From contig DGYK01000063.1 in assembly GCA_002398365.1 (NCBI GenBank), positions 195,834 through 215,661 on the forward strand: a stretch of DNA of 19,828 bases, given 5' to 3'. The notes beneath the pieces are model-generated. The model had not been told where the DNA came from, searched no databases, and was given only the letters and a program-made list of their open reading frames with translations. The position numbers were made by a program, and so were the translations under genes. Origin of the DNA: Flammeovirgaceae bacterium UBA5008 (GTDB lineage: Bacteria > Bacteroidota > Bacteroidia > Cytophagales > Cyclobacteriaceae). Shown here one piece after another: positions 7,347 to 15,528 of this stretch. Numbering within the stretch: the first letter of the stretch is position 1; the number at the start of each line of letters is the position of its first letter.

Positions 7347-7760
7347 ATGAAAGGAGAAGGCGAAATATTGAAGGATTTTGATCTTCGGCATACCACCAGT
7401 CGGTCAGCCATTTTGAAGCTATTCCTCAAACGACCTTTTGCATTATCCTACACGGACATCGAGCGAGAAATAGCGGATGTATTTGATCGGGTAACTATAT
7501 ACCGCACGCTCAAGACATTCGTGGATAAGGGAGTTGTTCATAAAGTACTAGATGACAGTGGATCATTAAAATATGCACTCTGCACCGAGTTATGTACACA
7601 TGCACATCACCAGCATGAACATGTACATTTTAAATGTACCATTTGTGGCCAAACGAGTTGCTTACAAGAAGTAAACATCCCCATGGTGTCCTTGCCAGCA
7701 GGTTACGAAGCGCAAGAAATTAACCTATTGATTCAGGGTAAGTGCCAAAATTGCCACTAA
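7347..7760 (+). CDS. Fur-family metal-dependent transcriptional regulator
   Basis: A 137-residue repressor. The N-terminal winged helix includes 'HTTSRSAILKLFLKRPFALSYTDIE' (about 15-39) and the recognition helix 'DRVTIYRTLKTFVDKGVV'. The C-terminal dimerisation and metal domain has a His-rich stretch (H85, H87, H88, H90, H92, H94) and two CxxC pairs, C97/C100 and C133/C136, the structural zinc site of Fur, Zur and PerR proteins. Which metal or signal it senses cannot be decided from sequence; Fe, Zn and peroxide are all possible. It is the last gene of the gpmI operon (4 bases after the ABC gene) and lies just before the terC-like gene, a plausible target. No convincing palindromic operator was found in that promoter. 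Confidence 0.88.
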   Translation: MKGEGEILKDFDLRHTTSRSAILKLFLKRPFALSYTDIEREIADVFDRVTIYRTLKTFVDKGVVHKVLDDSGSLKYALCTELCTHAHHQHEHVHFKCTICGQTSCLQEVNIPMVSLPAGYEAQEINLLIQGKCQNCH

Positions 7761-7763
7761 TCA

Positions 7764-7901
7764 GCGCTATTTTTCAGGATACACGGTTTCCTTTTGTCTT
7801 TTAGCCCGATCTAATCTCACGCGTAAGTTTTTAGTGTAAAATATATTCGTAAATTTGAAAATTATTATAGCTACATCGAGTCAAAATGCGCTATTTTTCA
7901 G
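7764..7901 (+). repeat. Pair of 14-base direct repeats flanking the terC promoter
   Basis: GCGCTATTTTTCAG occurs exactly at 7764-7777, just after the fur stop, and again at 7888-7901 in the terC leader. The copies start 124 bases apart and bracket the TAAATTTG promoter box. Apart from this pair and the promoter, the fur-terC gap (7761-7928) shows no gene, clear terminator or known riboswitch. Confidence 0.5.
7850..7857 (+). promoter_or_regulatory. Putative -7 box (TAAATTTG) for the terC-like gene
   Basis: TAAATTTG matches TAnnTTTG exactly. The transcript would start near 7864, giving a leader of about 65 bases. No clear TTG at -33. It implies that the terC-like gene can be expressed separately from the gpmI-fur operon. 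Confidence 0.45.
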
Positions 7902-7928
7902 TGATCTTCTAACCAGCAATATTGGGTG

Positions 7929-8924
7929 ATGCTCCTCTTTTCCCTGTTTCGTAATCAAAGCCAAGAAGAAACCATACTCTTTGGCGTTTTTTCGGCCGTA
8001 ATCTTTGTTTTCTTGTTGGTGGACCTTGGAGTCTTCAATAAGTCTGCACATAAAATTACGACCAAATCCGCCCTATACCAGTCCATTTTCTGGGTGCTGG
8101 TCAGCACTGTATTTGGATACTTAGTTTACTTATACGATCCGGGCAAAGGAGATGCAATGGTGGAGTACTTTTCGGCTTATCTTACTGAGTACGCCTTGTC
8201 TGTGGATAACATTTTTGTTATTCTACTCATTCTCAAATACTTTTCTGTCAAAGAAGAATACTACCATAAGATCCTTTTCTGGGGCATCCTTGGAGCTGTG
8301 TTCTTCCGTGGTATCTTTATTTTTGTTGGCGCCTATTTTATTGCGAAATGGCATTTTATTCTCTACATCTTCGGAGTGTTTCTCCTCTACTCAGGTATCA
8401 AAATTTATTTTGAAGACAGCGATGAGAAAATTGATCCCGAAAAGAACCCAATCCTAAAGTTATGCCGCAAATATTTGCCCATTACCAATGATGAAATGGG
8501 AGGTAAATTCATGGCCAAAGTAGATGGCAAATGGATGTTTACTCCGCTCTTTCTCATTATCGTATTGATCGAGACAACAGATCTAATTTTTGCAGTTGAC
8601 TCGATTCCGGCAGCTTTCGCCATCACCCAAAATGAATTCCTGATTTACACTTCTAACATCTTCGCTGTGCTGGGATTGCGTGCCATGTTCTTCTTACTAT
8701 CAGGAATTATCGATAAGTTTTACTTGCTGCAAAAAGGTCTCAGCATCATCCTTTTCTTCATTGGCGCGAAAATGTTGCTGGAGATTGTACATTATGAAAT
8801 CCCCCCGCAACTCTCATTTGCCGTAATCATCGTAACTCTTACTTTCTCAATTGTCTTGTCCGTTATTGTTCCTCAAAAACTTCAAGGCAACATAGATGAT
8901 GATGATTCTAAATTGAAGGAGTAA
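7929..8924 (+). CDS. TerC/Alx-family membrane protein, probable metal-ion (Mn) exporter
   Basis: A 331-residue inner-membrane protein with about eight to nine hydrophobic spans. TerC-family acidic motifs within the spans are present: 'VDLGVF' (31-36), 'YALSVDNIFVILLILKYF' (88-105) and the second half-repeat 'IETTDLIFAVDSIPAAFAIT' (214-233). The two repeats with paired Asp/Asn residues are the hallmark of the family. The subtype (VDLGVFNKSAHKIT) resembles Alx, and Alx/TerC proteins are linked to manganese export and metal loading of exported enzymes. The ATG at 7929 is preferred to the GTG directly before it. The C-terminus is highly charged (DDDDSKLKE). It follows the Fur gene and meets the LETM1-related gene tail to tail with 3 bases between stops. 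Confidence 0.9.
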   Translation: MLLFSLFRNQSQEETILFGVFSAVIFVFLLVDLGVFNKSAHKITTKSALYQSIFWVLVSTVFGYLVYLYDPGKGDAMVEYFSAYLTEYALSVDNIFVILLILKYFSVKEEYYHKILFWGILGAVFFRGIFIFVGAYFIAKWHFILYIFGVFLLYSGIKIYFEDSDEKIDPEKNPILKLCRKYLPITNDEMGGKFMAKVDGKWMFTPLFLIIVLIETTDLIFAVDSIPAAFAITQNEFLIYTSNIFAVLGLRAMFFLLSGIIDKFYLLQKGLSIILFFIGAKMLLEIVHYEIPPQLSFAVIIVTLTFSIVLSVIVPQKLQGNIDDDDSKLKE

Positions 8925-8927
8925 ATC

Positions 8928-10190
8928 TTATCCTATTTCTGAAAAGAAATCTGCCGGCAGTATTTTTAGTAGCACAGGAAGCGTAAGGAAGCGCTGTGGC
9001 AGAGAAATAATCACAAATGTAGGGATGGTTTTTAGGGCTACAATCAGAAATTCCTGCATTCGTTTCTTGTCGGCTGAATTCAATTCGTTGGATCTGGCCA
9101 TTCGCAACAAACTCATCAATTCCGCATTTTGTTGAACCTCTTTGATCAGTCTGTTTTTATTGCTACTCGTAACATCAGACATGCGTTTAATAAACCGCTC
9201 GCTCACCTCGTTGTAGTCCTGTTTGTTTTGAAGCGTGTCAAGGTGATCCCAATGCTCTAAAACGAAACCTTCTATAGCAATCATGCTATTCTCCAGATCA
9301 TCAGGAGAAAAACCCATATAGGCACAAAGTCGTACCAAGAAATTCTGTTCATTCCCCTCTACCCGCTTATCGGCCCAGATGGTGAGAATGGCCATCTCTA
9401 AAAAGTATTTTTTCAGTATCCAGGAATTATTTGTTGGCAGGTTTATCTCCTCTACGGAAATGCCTCTTTCAAAAATTTCTTGGGCCTCTTTTTTCTTGTC
9501 ATTGCTAAGACCCGCACTGATTAAAAAGTAGTCAAGCAATTTTCGCTCTTCAAACTCTAATGAGTGATTGGAATGTGCTGCAGCCGCTATCACTTTGATT
9601 ACCGAGAAACGCAATTCTTCACGTTCGTATTTGAAAAAGTCCGAAACGATTTTATCGGCATTGGTGTGAATCCATTGACCAAATATGAATACGTCTAGAA
9701 AAAGAAGGCTATTGTGAAAAAAGTGAACCCAAAAATTTTGACTGTGTTTGGCTGTTAGCTCAATACGTTTATCCAATATTTTCTCTGCCAGTTCAATGGG
9801 CGTTTTCTTTTTGCCAAACAATGTTTTTGAAGGTGTGGCGAGTTCGGGAAAAACGTTGTTATAAAAACTACCAATGCTATCGAGCGTCTTTTCAATTATT
9901 TCAGATAATTCTTCAGTCGTTTTAATTTTTCGATCTACAAACAGCAGAGAACTACTGATAAGACTTTCCGCCAGTAGAATCTTCATTTTGTCGCGCTCAT
10001 TCCAAGCTCTGGCATCAGGGTGTTGCAGTGAATCAACTGCTTGTCCATACATGAGGCCGGTTGGTTGAATAACCCGATACAACGATTGCTCAGGGTGGGA
10101 AGCCTTTTTAGTATCGTTTGATAAATTTCGAAGTAAATCCTGGCGGAAATCCAGATAGGCCTTTAACCAACCTTTTTCACTAGGCTTCAT
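8928..10190 (-). CDS. LETM1-related, TerB-like domain protein
   Basis: A 420-residue protein without signal peptide. A hydrophobic helix near 153-172 (FWVHFFHNSLLFLDVFIFGQ) could be one membrane segment. Residues 192-300 look TerB-like: helical repeats with acidic loops at 'NHSLEFEERKLLDYF' and 'WADKRVEGNEQNFLVRLC', as in the metal-binding TerB fold. The C-terminus (about 377-420) has the LETM1-type ending 'KTIPTFVIISLPQRFLTLP' followed by 'KILPADFF'. This agrees with the Bacteroidota family called LETM1-related biofilm-associated protein, though I cannot confirm it by search. LETM1 proteins take part in cation/proton exchange; the function here is unknown. It is convergent with the TerC-like gene, and TerB-like and TerC proteins are often functional neighbours. 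No clear promoter was found in the 41 bases upstream. Confidence 0.75.
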   Translation of the reverse strand: MKPSEKGWLKAYLDFRQDLLRNLSNDTKKASHPEQSLYRVIQPTGLMYGQAVDSLQHPDARAWNERDKMKILLAESLISSSLLFVDRKIKTTEELSEIIEKTLDSIGSFYNNVFPELATPSKTLFGKKKTPIELAEKILDKRIELTAKHSQNFWVHFFHNSLLFLDVFIFGQWIHTNADKIVSDFFKYEREELRFSVIKVIAAAAHSNHSLEFEERKLLDYFLISAGLSNDKKKEAQEIFERGISVEEINLPTNNSWILKKYFLEMAILTIWADKRVEGNEQNFLVRLCAYMGFSPDDLENSMIAIEGFVLEHWDHLDTLQNKQDYNEVSERFIKRMSDVTSSNKNRLIKEVQQNAELMSLLRMARSNELNSADKKRMQEFLIVALKTIPTFVIISLPQRFLTLPVLLKILPADFFSEIG

Positions 10191-10231
10191 ATTATCTATT
10201 ATCCATTCAAGATACTAAATTATATAGAATC

Positions 10232-10747
10232 TTAAGATGGAATTTCTTTCCATCCCTTTTTTTCGATGAATCGGAAAGATTCTTCTACCTTTTTGCGGAG
10301 TTGGACTTTAAATCGATCCAGCTTCTTAGCCACTGATTTATCGCTGGTGGCAATGATTTGAGCACCTAAAATTCCTGCATTCTTTGAGCCATTAAGCGCC
10401 ACCGTTGCCACCGGCACACCAGCAGGCATTTGTAAAATAGACAGCACGGAATCCCAGCCATCAATTGAATTAGACGATTTGATCGGAACGCCAATTACTG
10501 GTAATGAAGTAAGCGAAGCCACCATGCCCGGAAGGTGAGCAGCACCTCCGGCACCTGCAATGATAACTTTCAATCCTCTGCTTTTTGCAGATGAGGCATA
10601 AGCAACCATTCGTTCAGGTGTACGATGGGCAGATACGACCGTCAATTCGAAAGGAATTTCCATTTCTTCTAGGAACTCGGCAGCCTCGCGCATCACTTTT
10701 AAGTCTGACTGGCTGCCCATAATAATGCCGACTACTGGTTTGCTCAT
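10232..10747 (-). CDS. purE: 5-(carboxyamino)imidazole ribonucleotide mutase
   Basis: A 171-residue class I PurE that moves the carboxylate of N5-CAIR to C4 to give CAIR in purine synthesis (cytoplasm, usually an octamer). Motifs: 'GIIMGSQSDLKVM' (7-19), 'SAHRTPERM' with catalytic His41, 'AGAGGAAHLPGMVASLT', 'PVIGVPIKS' and 'SILQMPAGVPVATVALNGSKNAG'. The length is normal. Its ATG overlaps the purK stop (ATGA, 10744-10747), so the two enzymes are translationally coupled and catalyse consecutive steps. The presence of PurK shows that the two-step class I route is used, not the direct AIR carboxylase of class II PurE. Confidence 0.96.
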   Translation of the reverse strand: MSKPVVGIIMGSQSDLKVMREAAEFLEEMEIPFELTVVSAHRTPERMVAYASSAKSRGLKVIIAGAGGAAHLPGMVASLTSLPVIGVPIKSSNSIDGWDSVLSILQMPAGVPVATVALNGSKNAGILGAQIIATSDKSVAKKLDRFKVQLRKKVEESFRFIEKKGWKEIPS

Positions 10748-11877
10748 GCAATTACTTTTAAGGTTTGTTTTACAAAGTTGGCTTTCTTTCGCAGACTTTC
10801 TAAATCTGCATCTACGATTGTAACATGACCCATTTTACGAAAGGGTTTGGTTATTTTCTTGCCATAGAGATGTATGTGCGTTCCTGCTAAACGGAGCACC
10901 TCTTCCAAGCCCTGATACTGAGCGTCTCCTGAAAAGCCCTCTTCGCCCAATAAGTTAACCATAGCACTCGGCAATACGGTGGCCGTGTTGCCCAACGGTA
11001 AGTTAAGAGTGGCACGCAAATGCTGCTCGTACTGCGATGTGATGTTGGCTTCGATGGTCTGATGCCCGCTGTTGTGTGGACGTGGGGCTACCTCATTTAC
11101 GAGCACTTTGCCTTCTTTGGTAACAAACATTTCCACGGCCAGCAATCCTACCATATTCATTTTTTCAATGACCGATTTGGCAATGGCATCTGCTTCTTTG
11201 GCTATAGCGGAACAAATTTCTGCAGGAGAAAATAAGTACTCTACCAAATTAGCGGTTGGATGAAAAACCATTTCCACCGCAGGGTAAGAGATAATTTCAC
11301 CACTCTCATTCCGCGCCACGATGACAGCAATTTCCTTTTCGAAATCAATCAGTTTTTCTAAGAGGCCAGGAGCATCAAAAGCTTTTTCCAAATCTGCTTC
11401 CGAGCGAAGTAGTTGCACGCCTCTACCATCATAGCCTTCTTTTCCAAGTTTATTGACAGCCGGTAAAAATGATCGGTTGGCTATTACCTCTTGTTTGTTC
11501 TCGGTAAGGATAAAATCGGCCGTAGGAATCTGATGTCTTTTATAGAACTCTTTTTGCTTACGCTTATCTTGAATCAATTCAATCACCTCCGGTTGCGGAA
11601 ACACTTTTTTGCCCTGCCGAACAAGCTCTTTCAATGCCTCCACATTCACGTTTTCAATTTCGATGGTGATGAGATCACAAGCTTTACCAAAATTAACCAC
11701 GGTTTGATAGTCTATTAATTTGCCATGGGTGAACGAAGAAATAGACGCACACGGTGCAGATGCATCCGGATCGAGGACGGAAAAATTAATATTAAAATCT
11801 ATGCCCGATTGAATGAGCATTCGGCCAAGTTGCCCGCCACCGAGAATACCGATTTTTTGATTTAGACCAGACTTCAT
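10744..11877 (-). CDS. purK: 5-(carboxyamino)imidazole ribonucleotide synthase
   Basis: A 377-residue ATP-grasp enzyme that uses ATP and bicarbonate to carboxylate AIR to N5-CAIR, feeding PurE. The N-terminal Rossmann-like part has 'KIGILGGGQLGRMLIQ'. The ATP-grasp core contains 'PAVNKLGKEGYDGRGVQLL' and 'LLEKLIDFEKEIAVIVARN', and the metal and substrate segment is 'VNEVAPRPHNSGHQTIEA' with 'SQYEQHLRATLNLPLG'. Length and motif order are standard. It begins 4 bases after the stop of an unrelated secreted protein, so transcription may come from the M1 peptidase promoter far upstream. No TAnnTTTG box was found directly before it. Confidence 0.96.
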   Translation of the reverse strand: MKSGLNQKIGILGGGQLGRMLIQSGIDFNINFSVLDPDASAPCASISSFTHGKLIDYQTVVNFGKACDLITIEIENVNVEALKELVRQGKKVFPQPEVIELIQDKRKQKEFYKRHQIPTADFILTENKQEVIANRSFLPAVNKLGKEGYDGRGVQLLRSEADLEKAFDAPGLLEKLIDFEKEIAVIVARNESGEIISYPAVEMVFHPTANLVEYLFSPAEICSAIAKEADAIAKSVIEKMNMVGLLAVEMFVTKEGKVLVNEVAPRPHNSGHQTIEANITSQYEQHLRATLNLPLGNTATVLPSAMVNLLGEEGFSGDAQYQGLEEVLRLAGTHIHLYGKKITKPFRKMGHVTIVDADLESLRKKANFVKQTLKVIA

Positions 11878-11881
11878 CTAA

Positions 11882-12388
11882 CTACTTTATTACTTTTAAT
11901 TCAACAGATTCCCAATATTCCTTACCATTTGCTGGAAAAGCCTGATGGTAACACAAAATCTTTGGAAGGGCTTTCACGTCCTTAATTTTATAGGAATAGT
12001 TTGCCAGACAATCGCATTCAGTTGGCTCCACTGTATATGACACAGTCATCATCTTATTTCCAAGGGAATCAATTGTTTCTATTTCTTTACGATCAAACTT
12101 TTTAAGCTGATCTAATATTTTTAAAGTATCTCCTCTCAGCAATAACTGGCCACTCTGGGTATTTCCACAATTTGTAGTGACATTAAAATTTAGAATTAAC
12201 ATTGACCGAATCAATCTAAACTCTTTGACTTCCAATTTGGTGTATTTGACCCCTTTGTCACCATTCATACCCAAACATTCGTAATCAAAAGATTTTACTT
12301 TCGATGATATATCCTCGCCCTTTACATTTTGAGCTATTAATTTGTTAAAGGCGAGAATAAAAAAAAGTAATAAAAATTGATGTTTCAT
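11882..12388 (-). CDS. Small secreted protein with conserved-looking cysteines, unknown function
   Basis: A 168-residue protein with a Sec signal peptide (MKHQFLLLFFILAFNKLIAQ, cut before NVKGED). The mature part is predicted beta-rich with five cysteines (C38, C74, C125, C127, C146). 'ECDCLANYSYKIKDV' (124-138) resembles the Cys-x-Cys plus aromatic beta-strand pattern seen in many small exported Bacteroidota proteins, but I cannot name a family. There is no lipobox and no catalytic motif, so it is probably periplasmic or surface-exposed. It starts 10 bases after the M1 metallopeptidase stop and ends 4 bases before purK, so it is the middle gene of a leftward transcript. It is AT-rich compared with its neighbours. 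Confidence 0.7.
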   Translation of the reverse strand: MKHQFLLLFFILAFNKLIAQNVKGEDISSKVKSFDYECLGMNGDKGVKYTKLEVKEFRLIRSMLILNFNVTTNCGNTQSGQLLLRGDTLKILDQLKKFDRKEIETIDSLGNKMMTVSYTVEPTECDCLANYSYKIKDVKALPKILCYHQAFPANGKEYWESVELKVIK

Positions 12389-12398
12389 TTAACGCTGA

Positions 12399-14615
12399 TC
12401 AATTCTTCTTCAACTGATCAAACTTAGTTTCTGTTGGCTTCTTGGGAAATACGTTGTCGGTCAAATTCACATCTGCGGAAGCTCCGGCTGGGTCAATGAC
12501 TACATTCGTCACTTCTTTATCCTTCATAAAGACCTTTTTTACCTCCCACTCATTCACGCGCCAAATCTCTGCGGGAATGGTTTCCAACTCCTTGCTGCCA
12601 TCTTTATAGGTCCACTCGATAATAACCGGTGTCACTAGTCCGCCTTTATTTTTTAACGTAATCTCGTACAGGTTTTTGCCGGCAATTTTTGCACGTACAT
12701 CGGCATCATTGATTTTATTTTTAAACTCCCCATAGGCACGATCATCCGTATTGATCATCGTAATCTCTTGCGGGCCATTGTTGAAATCGGTTGCTTTTTC
12801 TTTTGCGGCAGTTGCTAAATCGCCCGCTTTGGTTTTGATGCCTTTGTTCTCCAAGTCTTTTTGCTCTGACTTTACTCTAAACCATTTCACCTCATCCAAC
12901 TCTACATCTACATTATCAACGGTGTAAAACCAGCCTCTCCAAAACCAATCTAAGTCCACAGCAGAAGCGTCTTCCATTGTACGGAAGAAATCTGCCGGCT
13001 TGGGATGTTTGAATGCCCAACGCTGCGCATATTCTTTAAATGCTTTGTCGAATAATTCAGGACCCATCACTGTTTCGCGCAACAGCGTAAGAGCAGCAGA
13101 TGGTTTTCCGTAAGCATTAGGGCCAAAGTCGTTGCCGGGGATATTATCTGAATCCCACATGATCGGGCGCATCATATTCTTGTCACCTTTCATGTAGTTG
13201 GCCATGCCTTTGGGTGAACCCCAATTGATACTAACATTCGGGTAGCGCTCGCGCTTGGTTTCTCTCTCCAAAAAAGAATTCAATCCCTCATCCATCCAAC
13301 TCCATTGACGCTCGTCTGAGTTAACAATCATCGGGAAGAAGTTATGACCTACTTCGTGAATGATCACACCCACCATTCCTTCATAGGTGCGCTGCGAATA
13401 CGTGCCGTCTGCTTTCGGTCTGCCACCATTGAAGCAAATCATAGGGTATTCCATTCCTTGATTAGCGGTGTGCACCGAGTAAGCGGTTGGGTAAGGATAA
13501 TCAAACGTGCGGGCGGAATAAACTTCTAAAGTGTTCTTAATCGCCATGGTAGATTCTTTTGCCCATAGCGGGTTTCCTTCTTTTGGATAGAGTGACTGCG
13601 CCAAAGGTGTTTTGTCGTTTACCTTCACCGCCATCGCATCCCAAATAAATTTACGTGAAGTAACAAACGCAAAATCTCTTACATTTTCAGCGTAAAACTC
13701 CCATGTACTTTTTTTCTTCGAACGTTCTTTTTCTTTCTTTTTTGCTTCGTCTTCGGTTACAATAAACACGGGCTTATCAAATGTTTTCTTAGCTGTTTCA
13801 AAGCGTTCGATTTGTTCTTTGGTAAGAACGGCCTTCGGATTTTGTAACATGCCGGTGGCTCCTACAATGTGATCGGATGGAACTGTAATGCGTACTCGGT
13901 AGTTTCCAAAAGTCAACGTAAACTCACCTTGTCCTAAGAATTGTTTGTTCTGCCAGCCTTCGTAGTCATCGAACACACACATGCGCGGAAACCACTGTGC
14001 TTCGGTGTAGAGATAGTTTCCATCTTCCGGAAAATATTCATACCCTCCACGCTCGCCAAACTTCACGCGGTCTTTTTCATTGTAGCTCCACTCTACTTTG
14101 AAAACAAATTTATCGCCTGTTTTCAGAGCCACTGGAAGATCTACGCGCATCATCGTGTTGTTAATCAAAAATGGAAGATCTTTGCCATTCGCATCTTTTA
14201 CTGATTTTATTTTAAAACCCCCTTCGTAACCGTACGTGTCGCTGGAAAGCGGAAAGAATTTTGCAGGGATAGAATCTCTCACCCGATTGGTTTCGGTTTT
14301 ATCCGTCATGTTGTCTTTCGACAAATTATTTTGATCTAATTGTAACCACAAGTAGCGTAATGCCTCCGGAGCATTGTTATAGTAAGTGATTGTTTCCTTT
14401 CCGGTGATGAATTGTGTTTCATCATTCAATTCCACATCAATGTCATAGTCGGCACGCTGTTGCCAGTAATTAACACCGGGTGCGCCTGATGCTGATCGGT
14501 AGCTATTAGGTGTAGGTAAAATCTGATCAAGCTGTTCGAATTTACCTTGCCACTTTTGCTGGCTGAAGGCAGGGATCGAGCATACAATAAAAATTAGAAC
14601 GAAAAATGGTTTCAT
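12399..14615 (-). CDS. Secreted M1-family zinc metallopeptidase (paralogue 1)
   Basis: A 738-residue gluzincin starting at ATG 14615. The frame is open further back to 14762, but the 14615 start opens a signal peptide (MKPFFVLIFIVCSIPAFSQ) and a TAnnTTTG box lies 25 bases before it. The M1 N-terminal beta domain is followed by the catalytic domain: substrate motif 'QGMEYP' (386-391), zinc motif HEVGH (420-424) and the third ligand Glu443 in 'MDEGLNSF', 18 residues after the second His. A Tyr near 502 may be the catalytic Tyr. The C-terminal part ends in a conserved tail 'KFDQLKKN'. It probably trims peptides in the periplasm or at the surface. It closely resembles the gene at 17264-19501, and the small secreted protein gene starts 10 bases after it. 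Confidence 0.9.
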   Translation of the reverse strand: MKPFFVLIFIVCSIPAFSQQKWQGKFEQLDQILPTPNSYRSASGAPGVNYWQQRADYDIDVELNDETQFITGKETITYYNNAPEALRYLWLQLDQNNLSKDNMTDKTETNRVRDSIPAKFFPLSSDTYGYEGGFKIKSVKDANGKDLPFLINNTMMRVDLPVALKTGDKFVFKVEWSYNEKDRVKFGERGGYEYFPEDGNYLYTEAQWFPRMCVFDDYEGWQNKQFLGQGEFTLTFGNYRVRITVPSDHIVGATGMLQNPKAVLTKEQIERFETAKKTFDKPVFIVTEDEAKKKEKERSKKKSTWEFYAENVRDFAFVTSRKFIWDAMAVKVNDKTPLAQSLYPKEGNPLWAKESTMAIKNTLEVYSARTFDYPYPTAYSVHTANQGMEYPMICFNGGRPKADGTYSQRTYEGMVGVIIHEVGHNFFPMIVNSDERQWSWMDEGLNSFLERETKRERYPNVSINWGSPKGMANYMKGDKNMMRPIMWDSDNIPGNDFGPNAYGKPSAALTLLRETVMGPELFDKAFKEYAQRWAFKHPKPADFFRTMEDASAVDLDWFWRGWFYTVDNVDVELDEVKWFRVKSEQKDLENKGIKTKAGDLATAAKEKATDFNNGPQEITMINTDDRAYGEFKNKINDADVRAKIAGKNLYEITLKNKGGLVTPVIIEWTYKDGSKELETIPAEIWRVNEWEVKKVFMKDKEVTNVVIDPAGASADVNLTDNVFPKKPTETKFDQLKKN

Positions 14616-14639
14616 ACTGGGAGATTTATTTAAAGGCCC

Positions 14640-14647
14640 CAAAAGTA
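14640..14647 (-). promoter_or_regulatory. Putative -7 box (TACTTTTG) for M1 paralogue 1
   Basis: Read leftward: TACTTTTG, a perfect TAnnTTTG match in the 76-base gap between the DUF2279 stop and the M1 ATG. The leader would be about 18 bases. It suggests that the M1-purKE transcript can start here independently of the DUF2279 gene. Confidence 0.5.
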
Positions 14648-14691
14648 ACCAAAGTTGAGTGAAAGCCGAATGATTATTACTTGATCGGGAG

Positions 14692-15528
14692 CTAGAAGTA
14701 TATCCAATGAAACCGTACCCCATGCGTGGAAACTTCGATAGCCGGAGCCGGGCATTTAACAATGGTGAGCGGAAATAAAAACGTGCGCCATCCCGCTTTT
14801 AGCGAATTAAAATAATTGGGGTTCAAATCCAGCGATAGATAAAATTTCCGGTAAGGAGAATAGCCATGCGCAGCATTTTCCGCATCTCGACCGTAGATCA
14901 TGCCTTCCGCACCAAACCCAATGGCTATCGACAAAAACGAAGGCCACCATTTCTTTTCAGGCGTCCAACTGTACCAAAGGGTTTGACCATTGTAATCTTT
15001 CAATGCTTCCTGTAAGAATCCATCTCCTAACAAACTGGGTCGCAGCACGGCAAATGACGTAGGGTGAAATGAATATTTCGGAAAAATTTTAATGTGACTC
15101 CACCATCTGATTTGTGCAAAAAATAAAGTGGCCCCCAATGCATTCGCAACTAAGTCAAAAAGCGAAGCTCCATAGCCAATGGAAAAGCCATCCATGATTT
15201 CTATGGAAGAAACTATAATAAATCCGGTAATGGTGCCCAATGAAAGTGCCTGCTTCAATCCGCCCCAGCGTAAGAGCCTCCACGCTGCTGCGCAAACATG
15301 AAATGACCATGCGGCATGTGCGAATTTATCGAGTTGCTTCCATTCGGGCCAGTCATTAAAAAAATGGAAAGGTTGTACCATTTGGTCAGCATACCAGGCT
15401 TGGGCCAATGCTCCCACCAGAACCACATAAACGAGCACCATAAAACCAATCACCCATCGCAGGCGGGATTGGCTAAAAAAAAACTTTTTGAGCTTTTGGA
15501 TCACCGCACCAAGATACAAGTTCGTCAT
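14692..15528 (-). CDS. DUF2279-family membrane protein
   Basis: A 278-residue protein. A basic N-terminus leads into a membrane span (about 25-46), followed by 'FFNDWPEWKQLDKFAHAAWSFHV' (56-78), a further hydrophobic region (95-108), 'IEIMDGFSIGYGASLFDLVANALGA' (109-133) and a C-terminal half rich in Trp, Tyr and Pro. The Asp-Lys-x-x-His, Glu-Ile-x-Asp-Gly-Phe-Ser and Asp-x-x-Ala-Asn-x-x-Gly marks are those of DUF2279 (PF10043, YfiM-like), annotated as periplasmic or membrane proteins without known function. It is divergent from the GH20 gene (44 bases between starts) and directly upstream of M1 paralogue 1 on the same strand. Its start codon overlaps the likely -33 element of the GH20 promoter. 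Confidence 0.8.
   Translation of the reverse strand: MTNLYLGAVIQKLKKFFFSQSRLRWVIGFMVLVYVVLVGALAQAWYADQMVQPFHFFNDWPEWKQLDKFAHAAWSFHVCAAAWRLLRWGGLKQALSLGTITGFIIVSSIEIMDGFSIGYGASLFDLVANALGATLFFAQIRWWSHIKIFPKYSFHPTSFAVLRPSLLGDGFLQEALKDYNGQTLWYSWTPEKKWWPSFLSIAIGFGAEGMIYGRDAENAAHGYSPYRKFYLSLDLNPNYFNSLKAGWRTFLFPLTIVKCPAPAIEVSTHGVRFHWIYF

Noticed and set aside
7820..7870. Fur/Zur/PerR operator in the terC promoter
   Set aside because: The region is AT-rich, but no convincing 7-1-7 type palindrome could be drawn.
7858..7928. Mn-sensing yybP-ykoY riboswitch in the terC leader
   Set aside because: TerC/Alx genes often carry one, but the leader is only about 65 bases and the conserved loop motifs and paired helices are not visible.
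10229..10238. Palindrome ATCTTAAGAT at the purE stop as a terminator
   Set aside because: Ten bases without a loop or T tract; it overlaps the stop codon and is not a credible terminator.
14616..14762. 49-residue N-terminal extension of M1 paralogue 1
   Set aside because: It overlaps the DUF2279 gene, has no signal-peptide character and lies upstream of the likely promoter; the start at 14615 gives a normal signal peptide.
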